DNA from: Geobacter argillaceus
GTDB lineage: Bacteria > Desulfobacterota > Desulfuromonadia > Geobacterales > DSM-12255
NCBI RefSeq assembly: GCF_007830735.1
Contig: NZ_VLLN01000002.1
Location: 62,001 to 126,000 of the forward strand
Reading direction: 5' to 3'
Length of the DNA: 64,000 bases
The translations under genes were made by a program, and so were the position numbers. The notes below the pieces were generated by a model. The model was not told the origin of the DNA. It was given only the letters and a program-made list of their open reading frames with translations, and did not search any database. Positions 53,480-63,545 of the stretch are shown piece by piece. Every line of letters begins with the position of its first letter. The stretch's first letter is position 1.

Positions 53480-53513
53480 GACAAAAGGCCGGTCAGATGA
53501 CCGGCCTTTTGTC
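53480..53513. terminator. bidirectional terminator
   Basis: GACAAAAGGCCGGTCA (53480-53495) and TGACCGGCCTTTTGTC (53498-53513) are perfect complements with a two-base spacer, giving A- and T-runs for both strands. It separates the macro-domain gene from the small membrane peptide gene. Confidence 0.85.
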
Positions 53514-53552
53514 TCGTCACCATGGGTAACGACAGACAGTGACCCAGCAGGC

Positions 53553-53657
53553 TCATTTTGACTTGCGGCCGAGTACAGAAACATAGAGCATGAACAGAAC
53601 TCCGATCCCGCCAAAGAACGCGCAGGCCATCACCAATCCGAACTTGACCGACTCCAT
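53553..53657 (-). CDS. 34-residue single-pass membrane peptide
   Basis: A short frame of 34 codons plus stop: MESVKFGLVMACAFFGGIGV followed by LFMLYVSVLGRKSK. It has one 20-residue hydrophobic helix with a positively charged C-terminus. GGAGG lies at optimal distance before the ATG at 53657, and the gene fits between a terminator and an AT-rich promoter-like region. Small proteins of this form are often subunits of membrane complexes. Family unknown. Confidence 0.65.
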   Translation of the reverse strand: MESVKFGLVMACAFFGGIGVLFMLYVSVLGRKSK

Positions 53658-53843
53658 ACCGTGTACCTCCGTCAAAGTGATTGTGTTAAATCCGACTATA
53701 TCAATAACTACTAATCCGTCAATCCTAATATGCTGTTTCTATTTAAAATATTTTCACAATACTGTTTTACCTAATCACATTTTCCCGCTGGGCACAGCCG
53801 TATATCTACCAGCAACGACAGATAACAGTATTTCGGAGGCATC

Positions 53844-54284
53844 ATGAAAGCAGTGATTCAGCGTGTCAGCGAGGCACGGGTGAAAGTGGACGGGGTCACG
53901 GTCGGAGCGATAAATCGGGGGATACTGGTGCTGCTCGGTGTTGAACGGGGGGATGAAGAGCGAGACGCCGATTGGCTGGCACGAAAGATCGTAGAACTGC
54001 GGATCTTCGAGGACCAGACTGGCAAGATGAATCTGTCGGTGCAGGAGATCGGCGGGGGGCTCCTGGCAGTATCCCAGTTCACCCTGGCTGGGAACTGCGC
54101 CAAAGGGCGGCGACCATCCTTCGATACCGCAGCCCCTCCTGACGAAGGGAAACGGTTGTACGACTACTTCGTGGACAGGGTCGGGGAAACCGGAACAACT
54201 GTGGCAACGGGGATTTTCCAGACCGACATGCAGGTATCGCTGGTGAACGACGGACCAGTGACGTTTATTCTGGAGAGCCGTTAG
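53844..54284 (+). CDS. dtd: D-aminoacyl-tRNA deacylase
   Basis: A 146-residue proofreading enzyme that frees D-amino acids (and glycine) from t[23 protein letters not shown], the SQFT motif in [20 protein letters not shown] and the cross-subunit motif in [13 protein letters not shown] are all in place. GGAGG precedes the ATG. Between 53658 and 53843 the sequence is AT-rich and probably contains promoters for this gene and the divergent small peptide. Confidence 0.97.
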   Translation: MKAVIQRVSEARVKVDGVTVGAINRGILVLLGVERGDEERDADWLARKIVELRIFEDQTGKMNLSVQEIGGGLLAVSQFTLAGNCAKGRRPSFDTAAPPDEGKRLYDYFVDRVGETGTTVATGIFQTDMQVSLVNDGPVTFILESR

Positions 54285-54339
54285 AGGATCGAAAAGACTG
54301 ATCAGTCCTCAACTTTGGCGCACGTTTTTTCCTATTTCC

Positions 54340-54840
54340 TCACATATACACCATCACACAGAAGGAGATCGTCCCCTCGGTGTTCTTGAACGGAATGGTC
54401 ACCCCCTTGCACTGGACATTGACACTGGGCGTCTCGGGCTCGGGCTGGGGAGGCTCGGCAAGGGGACGCAGCTTCCCGGAAACCACCAACGGCAAACCCA
54501 GGGCAACACTGCCGTACTGCTCGTGGTACTTGGTCTTGAAGGCGCCGGCGATATTGTTTGCCAGTTCGCCGAAGGCGTCGCGGATATCGTCCCCGCTCGG
54601 ATCGTCGCACATGAGCATCTCTCGCGCCACGTGCTGGGCCGTATCGTTGTCCGAGGCACAAAGAATGTATCCCACCCGGTCTCCGGCCACACCGACGATG
54701 CTGATGACGTCCGATTCCACCGGTTCCAGCTTTTTTTCCACCTTTCCCGCCAGCAGGTCGATGTTCAGGTAGCTCTTGAACGTGTCCTGGGTGGCGGACA
54801 TGATGGTGAACATGATCTCTTCAAAACTGATGCTGCTCAC
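54340..54840 (-). CDS. CheX-like chemotaxis phosphatase-family protein
   Basis: A 166-residue protein starting at GTG 54840 behind GGAGGGAGAGC. It resembles CheX/CheC: the phosphatase signature D-X3-E-X2-N is seen as DAFGELAN, followed 22 residues later by a proline in GLPLVVSG. Such proteins remove phosphate from CheY. N-terminal SSISFEEIMFTIMSATQDTF fits the fold; the C-terminus (VNVQCKGVTIPFKNTEGTIS) is a terminal beta-strand region. No other chemotaxis gene lies near, so its response-regulator partner is unknown. Codons upstream of 54840 are an extension. Confidence 0.82.
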   Translation of the reverse strand: MSSISFEEIMFTIMSATQDTFKSYLNIDLLAGKVEKKLEPVESDVISIVGVAGDRVGYILCASDNDTAQHVAREMLMCDDPSGDDIRDAFGELANNIAGAFKTKYHEQYGSVALGLPLVVSGKLRPLAEPPQPEPETPSVNVQCKGVTIPFKNTEGTISFCVMVYM

Positions 54841-54950
54841 GCTCTCCCTCCTTTTACCATTGGTGCCGGTCGATTGCTTGTGATACTTTATCATCCGTCT
54901 GTTCAATGTCCATCGGCCGTTCGACGGCCAACTTAAACGAATGCAAACGA

Positions 54951-55814
54951 ATGCATATAAAGAAACTCCTCGATGGGCTCTATGCGGCCCGCTCTCCAGC
55001 GCACCTGGCCAACGACCCGCTCGCCTTCTGCCACCGCTACCCCGACCCGGCCGATCGGGAGGTGGTCGGGCTGATTGCCGCACTGTTCGCCTACGGCCAG
55101 GTAAAGATCATCCGCAGCAATCTGGAAAAGATCTTCGCGCCCATGGGGAGTGCGCCACGCCGTTTTCTGGAACAGCTTGAGCCGCGGAAGGCCCTCAGCA
55201 TCTACAGCGGCTTCAAGCACCGTTTCAACGACGATCGCGATCTCTGCGCCCTGCTTCTGGCCATCAGGACCATACTGGAGTCGGCCGGCTCCATCGAGGC
55301 GTTCTACCTGGCGGGACACGATCCGTCGGCCCCTGATGTGACCGAATCCATGGCCTCCTTTACGGCCCGGGTCCTGGCGCTCGACTATGCCCCCGTCTTC
55401 GGTGCACCGGCCATCCCCGGCGATTCCTATTTCCCGTTCCTTTTCCCCTCACCGGCAGCGGGAAGTGCCTGCAAGCGGCTCTGCCTCTACCTGCGCTGGA
55501 TGGCGCGCCCGGAGGATGGGATAGATCTGGGCCTCTGGCAGGGGATAGCCCCGGCGCAACTGATCGTGCCGGTGGATGCCCATATCCAGCGAATCTGCCG
55601 CTTCCTCGGCTTCACCGACCGCAAGCAGGGGGATTGGCGGATGGCCCGGGAGATTACCGCAGCTCTGAGGCAATACGATCCGGTCGACCCGGTCAAATAC
55701 GACTTTTCCCTGTGCCACCTGGGCATCTCAGAAGGGTGCGACGGCAAGGATCTGACCAAATGCCTCACCTGCTCCATTGCCGGGATATGCAGGCTGGGGC
55801 TGGGGCAGGCCTGA
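54951..55814 (+). CDS. TIGR02757 (DUF2400) family protein
   Basis: A 287-residue protein of the TIGR02757 family, which has no assigned function but is widespread in Geobacter and Bacteroidetes. It shows ANDPLAFCHRYPDPADREVV, GLIAALFAYGQVKIIRSNLE, FPSPAAGSACKRLCLYLRWM and PVDAHIQRICRFLGFTDRK, reminiscent of a DNA-glycosylase-like helical fold with DAH in place of the catalytic loop. Four cysteines lie near the C-terminus (CDGKDLTKCLTCSIAGIC), perhaps metal-binding. The start MHIKKLLDGLY is chosen by content; no good ribosome-binding site is seen. Confidence 0.85.
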   Translation: MHIKKLLDGLYAARSPAHLANDPLAFCHRYPDPADREVVGLIAALFAYGQVKIIRSNLEKIFAPMGSAPRRFLEQLEPRKALSIYSGFKHRFNDDRDLCALLLAIRTILESAGSIEAFYLAGHDPSAPDVTESMASFTARVLALDYAPVFGAPAIPGDSYFPFLFPSPAAGSACKRLCLYLRWMARPEDGIDLGLWQGIAPAQLIVPVDAHIQRICRFLGFTDRKQGDWRMAREITAALRQYDPVDPVKYDFSLCHLGISEGCDGKDLTKCLTCSIAGICRLGLGQA

Positions 55815-55858
55815 AGGTACTGGAAAAGGCAAAAACAGAACTTCACAGGAGGATTTTC

Positions 55859-56722
55859 ATGCAAACATTCGGCTTCATCGGCCTCGGCATCATGGGGAGC
55901 GCCATGGCGAAGAATCTGCTGCGGGGAGGCTTTCCGGTGACCATCTGGAACCGGTCCGCCGACAAGTGCGCCGAACTCGTCGCCATGGGGGCGCAGCAGG
56001 TGCCGACCCCGGCCCGCGTGGCGGCGCAGTGCAGCATCACCTTTGCCATGCTGGCCGACCCGGCCGCTGCCGAAGCGGTCTGTTTCGGCCACGACGGCGT
56101 GCTCGACGGAATAGGTGCCGGCCGGGGATACGTGGACATGTCGACCGTGGACGATGGCACGGCACAGCGGATAGCCACCGGCATCGCCGCCAGGGGGGGC
56201 CGCTACCTGGAGGGACCGGTTTCCGGGAGCAGGAAACCGGCCGAAGACGGCAGCCTCATCATCCTCGCCGCCGGCGACCGCTCCCTCTACGACGAAGCTT
56301 TGCCCGGCCTGGAGAAAATGGGCAAAAAGATCCTCTATCTGGGAGAGGTGGGAAATGGTGCCCGGATGAAGCTCGTGGTCAACATGATCATGGGGGGGAT
56401 GATGGCCACCTTTTGTGAAGGACTGGCCCTTGGCGACAAGGCCGGCCTGCAGGCTGGCGATATCCTGAAGGTGCTTGCCGCCGGCGCCTTGGCCAACCCC
56501 ATGTTTCAGCTCAAGGGAAGCGCCATCGGCCAGGGGAATTTCGCCCCGGCCTTTCCGCTCAAACATATGCAAAAGGATTTGCGCCTGGCCGTAGCCCTTG
56601 GTGACCGCCTGGACCAGCCGCTTGCCAGCGCTGCCACGGCCAACGAGGCCTTCAAACGGGCAAAGGCGGCCGGATTGGGCGACGAGGATTTCTGCGCCCT
56701 CATCAAGACGATCACGACCTGA
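55859..56722 (+). CDS. beta-hydroxyacid dehydrogenase (glyoxylate/succinic semialdehyde reductase type)
   Basis: A 287-residue NAD(P)-dependent dehydrogenase. The Rossmann motif is FIGLGIMGSAMAKNLLRGGF; the substrate loop has EGPVSGSRKPAEDGSLIIL, the catalytic lysine is in GNGARMKLVVNMIMGGMMA and NP-MFQLKG follows. Close relatives in Geobacter sulfurreducens and metallireducens were reported to reduce succinic semialdehyde; assignment to that activity here is by family only. N-R-S after the beta-2 strand (IWNRSADK) suggests NADPH use. ACAGGAGG precedes the ATG. Confidence 0.9.
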   Translation: MQTFGFIGLGIMGSAMAKNLLRGGFPVTIWNRSADKCAELVAMGAQQVPTPARVAAQCSITFAMLADPAAAEAVCFGHDGVLDGIGAGRGYVDMSTVDDGTAQRIATGIAARGGRYLEGPVSGSRKPAEDGSLIILAAGDRSLYDEALPGLEKMGKKILYLGEVGNGARMKLVVNMIMGGMMATFCEGLALGDKAGLQAGDILKVLAAGALANPMFQLKGSAIGQGNFAPAFPLKHMQKDLRLAVALGDRLDQPLASAATANEAFKRAKAAGLGDEDFCALIKTITT

Positions 56723-56780
56723 CAACGGCGGGCGCATGGCACCCCTCCAGCATCCCACTGTTTTCAAAGAAAAATTTAAC

Positions 56781-56809
56781 TTGCTTTTTCTCCCCATTAC
56801 CCCCATAGT
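56781..56809 (+). promoter_or_regulatory. promoter candidate upstream of typA
   Basis: TTGCTT (56781-56786), 17 bases, CATAGT (56804-56809). If real, transcription would start near 56816 and meet the hairpin at 56821-56838 almost at once. Confidence 0.35.
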
Positions 56810-56820
56810 TGCAAGGTTTT

Positions 56821-56843
56821 GACGGGCTCCTGCCCGTCTTTTT
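56821..56843 (+). terminator. intrinsic terminator-like hairpin before typA
   Basis: GACGGGC (56821-56827) and GCCCGTC (56832-56838) close the loop TCCT and are followed by TTTTT. It probably ends the dehydrogenase transcript, being about 100 bases after that stop. Confidence 0.75.
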
Positions 56844-56870
56844 CTTTGTTGAACAGAAAAGGGGTATTCC

Positions 56871-58670
<1,800 letters not shown>

Positions 58671-58673
58671 GAA

Positions 58674-58743
58674 CGAGGAGCGGGGTTAAAGGACTGGCAA
58701 TATCTCTTTGAATTGTATCCTTTATCCTCGCTCCTCGATTCTG
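58674..58743. repeat. inverted repeat including copy 2 of the 20-base intergenic repeat
   Basis: CGAGGAGCGGGGTTAAAGGA (58674-58693) and TCCTTTATCCTCGCTCCTCG (58718-58737) are inverted repeats matching at 18 of 20 positions. The right arm overlaps ATCCTCGCTCCTCGATTCTG (58724-58743), identical to 37286-37305. It begins four bases after the typA stop and could act as a terminator. Confidence 0.75.
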
Positions 58744-58804
58744 TTGACTTTCCCCGTCTTTTTCACTACGTTCAGCAGGAATCCAATCCCACAACGAGGG
58801 TCTC

Positions 58805-59548
58805 ATGCGCCATAGCCTGCTGCGGAGTAGTGTCCTATCCTTCATCCTGTTCACCCTCTGTGCCTGCGCTAGCACCGGACCGGTTCAGCGGTCGGCCCAG
58901 GAGCACTTTCAGGAGGCCGAAGATCTCTATTCCTCCAAACACTACGAGGATGCCGTTGCAGAATGGAAGCGGGTCAAGGAGACCTACGCCTCGCCCGAGC
59001 TGACCACCCTGGCGGAACTGAAGATTGCCGACGCCCAGTTCGCTGCCGGTACCTACATAGAAGCAGCCGCCTCCTACGAAGAGTTCCGCAAACTCCATCC
59101 GACCCACGAGAAAAGCGCCTACGCCCTGTATCAACTGGGGGTCTGCCAGTACAATCAGATTGCCGGTATCGACACGGACCAGACGCCGGTAACGAATGCC
59201 ATATCCTACTTCGAGGAGTTTCTCCGCAAGTATCCCAAATCGGAATACGTGCAGGACGCTACGGAAAAGCTGGAGATTGTACGACAAAAGCAGGTCCAGT
59301 ACGAAACCTACGTCGGCAGCTTCTACTATCGCAGCGGCAAGTACCCGGCTGCCATCAAGCGCCTTTCCGAAGCCCTCCAGCGCTTTCCCCAGGCCCTCCA
59401 CGACGAAACCCTCTACTACCTTGGTGCCGCCCATCTCCGCAATGGCGACCGGGACAAGGCCCGTGACAGTTTCAACCGCCTGGCCAAGGACTACCCCACC
59501 AGCAGGTTCGTGAACGAGGCCAGAAAGACGATGGACAAGTATTACTGA
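58805..59548 (+). CDS. bamD: BamD-like outer membrane assembly lipoprotein
   Basis: A 247-residue lipoprotein: signal LSFILFTLCAC with lipobox LCAC, then TPR repeats (AQEHFQEAEDLYSSKHYEDA, ALYQLGVCQYNQIAGIDTDQ, SYFEEFLRKYPKSEYVQDAT, TLYYLGAAHLRNGDRDKARD). This is the plan of BamD (YfiO), the essential lipoprotein of the beta-barrel assembly machine. Length and the long gap between repeats 2 and 3 with DQTPVTNAISYFEEF fit BamD better than YbgF. It shares one base with the next gene (TGATG). Confidence 0.85.
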   Translation: MRHSLLRSSVLSFILFTLCACASTGPVQRSAQEHFQEAEDLYSSKHYEDAVAEWKRVKETYASPELTTLAELKIADAQFAAGTYIEAAASYEEFRKLHPTHEKSAYALYQLGVCQYNQIAGIDTDQTPVTNAISYFEEFLRKYPKSEYVQDATEKLEIVRQKQVQYETYVGSFYYRSGKYPAAIKRLSEALQRFPQALHDETLYYLGAAHLRNGDRDKARDSFNRLAKDYPTSRFVNEARKTMDKYY

Positions 59549-59946
59549 TGCACCGGCTGATCGCCGTGGCGCTCTTTATCCTCGCGGCCTGCAACGACGG
59601 CAGTGCCGACCGTAAGGCGGTGTCCCTTGTGGCGACCGGCCGCTACCAGGCCCTCACAACCAGAAACGTCGGTCTCTACCTCACACTCATCTCCCGAACC
59701 TACCACGACAAAGAAAAAGACTACAACGGGAAGGCCAGGGAGCTGGCAGATACCCTCGTCAACAGCGATGGCTTCGCCTACCGGGGAACGATCGAAGAGA
59801 TCGACGTCACCGGCGACCACGCCGTCGTCAGGGGAGCCTACACCATGCGGGTCAGGATCAAGGGGCAAACGTTGGCACTTCAGGGCAAAGAGACGATCCG
59901 ATTACAGCGGGAGGCAGGCGGCTGGCGTATTACGGGAGGATTATAG
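59548..59946 (+). CDS. small lipoprotein, NTF2-like
   Basis: A 132-residue lipoprotein: signal MHRLIAVALFILAAC with lipobox LAAC. The mature part (LVATGRYQALTTRNVGLYLT, YRGTIEEIDVTGDHAVVRGA, LQREAGGWRITGGL) has the helix-then-curved-sheet pattern of SnoaL/NTF2-like proteins. Function unknown. Its ATG overlaps the bamD stop, so it belongs to the same transcript, and it may serve envelope assembly. Confidence 0.75.
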   Translation: MHRLIAVALFILAACNDGSADRKAVSLVATGRYQALTTRNVGLYLTLISRTYHDKEKDYNGKARELADTLVNSDGFAYRGTIEEIDVTGDHAVVRGAYTMRVRIKGQTLALQGKETIRLQREAGGWRITGGL

Positions 59947-59950
59947 CGTG

Positions 59951-61552
59951 TCAGCCTTTGCGATGACAGACATGCCGGGACTTGTTCTGATACATCTGCT
60001 TGTCAGCCAGTTTCAGGGCATCGAGAAGCGTTCCCGGCTGCACGGCGATTGCCATCCCCAGAGAGAGACTCAAAAGCGCCCCATTACCGTTCGCCACCTG
60101 CTCGGAAAGACTGGAGCGGACACGCTCCAACGCTTTTGATACAGCCGCTTCGTCCGCACCGGGAAGCAGGACCACGAATTCGTCCCCGCCGATCCTGGCG
60201 ACCATGTCTTCACCCCTGAAGACCGAAACGAGCACCCGTCCCGCCTTCTGCAGGATTTTATCCCCGGCAGCGTGTCCCAGCGTATCGTTAATCTGCTTCA
60301 ACCCGTCCACATCGATCATCACCACACCGACGGGAAAGAGGCGGCTACGCTCCAACCGTTCCAGTTCTTCCTCGAAGTAAAGCCTGTTGTACAGGCCGGT
60401 CAGCGGGTCATGGGTGCTGAGATAGCGGAGCTTCTCTTCGGCCTGCTTCCGTTCGCTGATATCCCGGATCACCCAGATGGTTTCGGCACCGTTGAACACG
60501 GTCAGGGAAACTTCCTGCGGAAAGGTGCTGCCGTCCTGACAGGTGCCATAGGCCTCACCTCGCCATTGGCCATCCCTGCGCAAAGCCGGGATTGCTTCTT
60601 CCTCCAGCCTTTGCCGCTCCTCGTCCCCATAGAAGATATGCCAGCTTTTTCCTATCAACTCTTCGTCTGAAGAATAACCGTACAGGGCAATCTGGGCATG
60701 GTTGAGAAAGAGAATCCGTCCACCGTCGCCGGTGATCACCATGCCGTCAATGGAGCTCTCCATGGCGGCAAGCTGCTTGCGGATTACGATCTCCGCCTCC
60801 TTGCGGGCCGTAATATCCTCGCAGGTGGAGATGGCAGCTATCGGCGTCCCGGCCTCGTCATTAAGCAGCGTGGAAATGATATAGGCGGGGAAGAGACTGC
60901 CGTCCTTGCGTTGGTTGACGCTCTCACGGTGGTAACTGGCATCGCCGGACGGACCATGATGCGGCGTGTAGGGTCGCCAGGTTCGTTCAGGGGCCATGGC
61001 CCGAACATTGAGACCAATGAGCTCTTCAACGGTATAGCCATGCATGGCCGCTTCGGCAGGATTGGTAAATATGATCCTACGCTCCATGTCGCAAATCGTC
61101 ACCCCGATGGGCAGGGTTTCGATGGCCTTTTTCAGGAGGGTCAACTCCTGTTCCGACTGTCGCCGCTGGCGTCTGATGTCGGCCTCGGCAAGTTCCCGCC
61201 GGATAACCGGACCGAGACGGGTCAACTGTCCCTTGAGAAGGTAGTCACCTGCACCGGCACGCATCGCCTCGACGGCAGTCTCCTCCCCCATCTTCCCGGA
61301 AATCATGATAAACGGGATATCCAGCCCTTTTTGCAGAATTATCTTGAGGGCCTCAAGCCCGCTAAACTGGGGCATGACGTAATCGGAGAGGGCCACATCC
61401 CACGACTGGCCATCCAAGGCGGCTTCCAGTTCGGTACTGGTCTCAACCCGCTCCCACACCACGGTAAATCCGGCCTTTTTCAGTTCCCAGACCAGAATTT
61501 CCGCATCGTCGCGGGAGTCTTCTATTATCAGGACACGGAGCGCAGTTTCCAC
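59951..61552 (-). CDS. response regulator with two PAS domains and GGDEF output
   Basis: A 533-residue c-di-GMP signalling protein. Domains in order: receiver (about 1-120; phospho-acceptor in VALSDYVMPQFSGL), PAS (about 145-255), PAS (about 265-370) and GGDEF (about 375-530). The active site is RIGGDEFVVLLPG, and an inhibitory I-site RGED lies five residues upstream, so the enzyme is predicted to be an active diguanylate cyclase with product inhibition. No partner kinase is adjacent. The stop lies five bases from the convergent lipoprotein gene. Confidence 0.93.
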   Translation of the reverse strand: METALRVLIIEDSRDDAEILVWELKKAGFTVVWERVETSTELEAALDGQSWDVALSDYVMPQFSGLEALKIILQKGLDIPFIMISGKMGEETAVEAMRAGAGDYLLKGQLTRLGPVIRRELAEADIRRQRRQSEQELTLLKKAIETLPIGVTICDMERRIIFTNPAEAAMHGYTVEELIGLNVRAMAPERTWRPYTPHHGPSGDASYHRESVNQRKDGSLFPAYIISTLLNDEAGTPIAAISTCEDITARKEAEIVIRKQLAAMESSIDGMVITGDGGRILFLNHAQIALYGYSSDEELIGKSWHIFYGDEERQRLEEEAIPALRRDGQWRGEAYGTCQDGSTFPQEVSLTVFNGAETIWVIRDISERKQAEEKLRYLSTHDPLTGLYNRLYFEEELERLERSRLFPVGVVMIDVDGLKQINDTLGHAAGDKILQKAGRVLVSVFRGEDMVARIGGDEFVVLLPGADEAAVSKALERVRSSLSEQVANGNGALLSLSLGMAIAVQPGTLLDALKLADKQMYQNKSRHVCHRKG

Positions 61553-61647
61553 TTTCCATCCAGTTCATGTTGGCACATAGGCGAGACCGGCACGTGATCA
61601 GGTGTATCAAATAATCCCCCAAAAGCAACGATCAATGCAAGAGATAA

Positions 61648-61687
61648 AGACAAGTGCCCGGGTTGTTACCATCCCGGGCACTTGTCT
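61648..61687 (-). terminator. terminator after the octaheme cytochrome
   Basis: AGACAAGTGCCCGGG (61648-61662) pairs perfectly with CCCGGGCACTTGTCT (61673-61687) around a ten-base loop; on the minus strand it is followed by TTTATC. It lies 21 bases after the cytochrome stop. Confidence 0.75.
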
Positions 61688-61708
61688 GCTGGCAGTTATG
61701 ATCGGATA

Positions 61709-63319
61709 TTACTTTGCCTTCGGCTCCATGGCGTCTTCCAGCACCTTCACCCCATCCTTGGCCGCCTTGATGGAACCGGTGAGGGTGTCGCGGGCCAGAT
61801 CCGGGTTATGGAAGCCGTCGGAGTTCTCGGCGGTCCAGAATTCCCAGAGGACATGGGCCTCTTCATGCTTCCCGCGGGCCTTGGCCAGGGTCTCTTCCGG
61901 CACCCCGGCCCGCTTGGCCGTGGCATAGGTATCGATCAACTTGCCGATCCAGTATTCGGCCTTGCGCATCTTCCCCTTGGTGTAGTTCTGTATGGTCTCG
62001 ATCTGGTACAGCTTCTGCTCGACCGTGTATTTCGGATGGCAGCTGAGGCACGCCTCCTTGATGTGGTTCTTGGGGCGGATCACGCCGTGGGTGGAGAACA
62101 GCTTGCCATTTTTACCCTTCTGCTTCGGCATGTGGCACTGGTGGCACTGTACCCCGGCCTTGTCGTGGACACTGCCGGCAAAGGTCTCGGCCTCCGGGTG
62201 CTGCATCTTAATCAGGCGGGCACCGGTGACGGCGTGCTTGAAGTCATAGAAGTCGAGCTTTTTGTAGTGGGCCAGCAGATCCCTGGCGTTTTTGAGCGGC
62301 ATGTGGTTGGTCCGCTGGTCGTCGTATCCCACCTTTTTGCCGTCCGACCACTGACTGCCCGTTCCACAGGCATACTCCACGTGGCACTGGGCGCACATCA
62401 TGCGGGAATCGGTCTTGCTCATGACGCCAATCTTACGGAAGCCCCGGAAATCCACCTCCTTCAGGTCGGTCTTGCCTCCTTTGGCAAAAATATTGCCGGC
62501 CGGGTCTTTGCCGATGGCCTGAATGAGGGCGTCACGCACCACCCGCGGCTGGGTGCCGTGGGGATCGTGGCAGTGAATACAGCCGACCGGGTTGTTGGTG
62601 TCCCTGGCCACGTCGTTAACGTTAGATGTGCGGTCCCACTTGGCCTTCGGGTCCTTGTCCCCCATAAATTTCCACTTCAGGATGTGGTCGGAGGTCTTGC
62701 ACTGGATACAGGTCGGGTTGCCGGCCATGGCCGTTTCAGGGAGATTGGTCTTCTCACCCTTGTCCACCAGCACATCCCAGGTCTTGCCCGGCTTGTCATA
62801 CCCCTTCCACCCCTCTTTATACTGGTAACGACCACCCTGGAAACGGTCGACGATGAACTGGTCGGTAACCATGAAGGCGTGACCGCGGGGCTCGTTATGC
62901 TCGATAGTGAACCCGTAGGGCGCCAGCAGTTTGTCCTGTTGGGGCGAGCGGCCGGTGGGCGTCCCCTTCTCCTTGCGGGCCGCCGCTTCGTGGTTCGTCT
63001 TGTAGAAACTGTCGTACTGGTCTTTGTGGCACTTGCCGCAGAGTGCCTGGTCGATCGTGGTAACGGGCTTGACCTCCCCCTGGCTTTCCACATGTTTTCC
63101 CAGGTTGCCATGACAGACACTGCAACCCAGCCTGGCATGTTTCGAACCTTCCTTCAGCGCCTTGATCTCGTCGTGGCACGTGTAGCAGGTATCTCTGCCC
63201 GGTTCCTGTGCCGTGGCAGCAGGCTTCCCCTTGGCCGCGGCAGACAGGTGAGGAATTGTCACTGCGCTGGCCAGCGCTGCTGTCCCGCATACCAGAACAA
63301 AAACCTTCTTTGCGTTCAT
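61709..63319 (-). CDS. octaheme nitrite-reductase-like cytochrome c (ONR/NrfA superfamily)
   Basis: A 536-residue exported protein (start ATG 63319 with GGAG six bases upstream; signal KKVFVLVCGTAALASAVTIP). Eight heme motifs in order: CYTCH (45), CSVCH (66), CGKCH (94), CIQCK (204), CIHCH (247), CAQCH (309), CHQCH (392), CLSCH (424). Three N-terminal hemes plus a NrfA-like pentaheme core whose active-site heme has CXXCK is the pattern of octaheme nitrite reductases. The core motif CAQCHVEYACG also contains the Tyr-X-Cys pair that is cross-linked in the Thioalkalivibrio enzyme, and the catalytic His is in KMQHPEAETF, with Arg in NEPRGHAF. It should reduce nitrite (and hydroxylamine, sulfite) to ammonia or sulfide in the periplasm. 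A membrane quinol partner is not adjacent. Confidence 0.93.
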   Translation of the reverse strand: MNAKKVFVLVCGTAALASAVTIPHLSAAAKGKPAATAQEPGRDTCYTCHDEIKALKEGSKHARLGCSVCHGNLGKHVESQGEVKPVTTIDQALCGKCHKDQYDSFYKTNHEAAARKEKGTPTGRSPQQDKLLAPYGFTIEHNEPRGHAFMVTDQFIVDRFQGGRYQYKEGWKGYDKPGKTWDVLVDKGEKTNLPETAMAGNPTCIQCKTSDHILKWKFMGDKDPKAKWDRTSNVNDVARDTNNPVGCIHCHDPHGTQPRVVRDALIQAIGKDPAGNIFAKGGKTDLKEVDFRGFRKIGVMSKTDSRMMCAQCHVEYACGTGSQWSDGKKVGYDDQRTNHMPLKNARDLLAHYKKLDFYDFKHAVTGARLIKMQHPEAETFAGSVHDKAGVQCHQCHMPKQKGKNGKLFSTHGVIRPKNHIKEACLSCHPKYTVEQKLYQIETIQNYTKGKMRKAEYWIGKLIDTYATAKRAGVPEETLAKARGKHEEAHVLWEFWTAENSDGFHNPDLARDTLTGSIKAAKDGVKVLEDAMEPKAK

Positions 63320-63375
63320 GCTCATCTCCTTTCCGATTTTATGGACACTGACACTATACTACTTCTCAATACGTC

Positions 63376-63430
63376 GGGATGGTTGCACCATTAAAAGCTA
63401 TCAACTTTTACCGAAATGGCAACCCATCCC
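63376..63430 (-). other. hairpin in the octaheme cytochrome leader
   Basis: On the minus strand GGGATGGGTTGCCATT pairs with AATGGTGCAACCATCCC (63430-63376) with small bulges, and the loop itself contains AAAAG/CTTTT. It lies about 55 bases upstream of the start codon and may be a cis-regulatory RNA or protein-binding site. Confidence 0.45.
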
Positions 63431-63517
63431 AAGCGCTTTACTTGACTGCCAAAAAATTACCAATACTTCATTGAAGCACCTTTACGTAAGTCAAAAACAA
63501 CCTGACGCTTCCGGCCA

Positions 63518-63545
63518 TTTACCTGAGTTCAATTTTGTGTATAAT
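63518..63545 (+). promoter_or_regulatory. promoter candidate for the DUF4337 gene
   Basis: TTTACC (63518-63523), 16 bases, TATAAT (63540-63545), 38 bases before the ATG at 63584. The -10 box is a perfect match. Confidence 0.65.
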
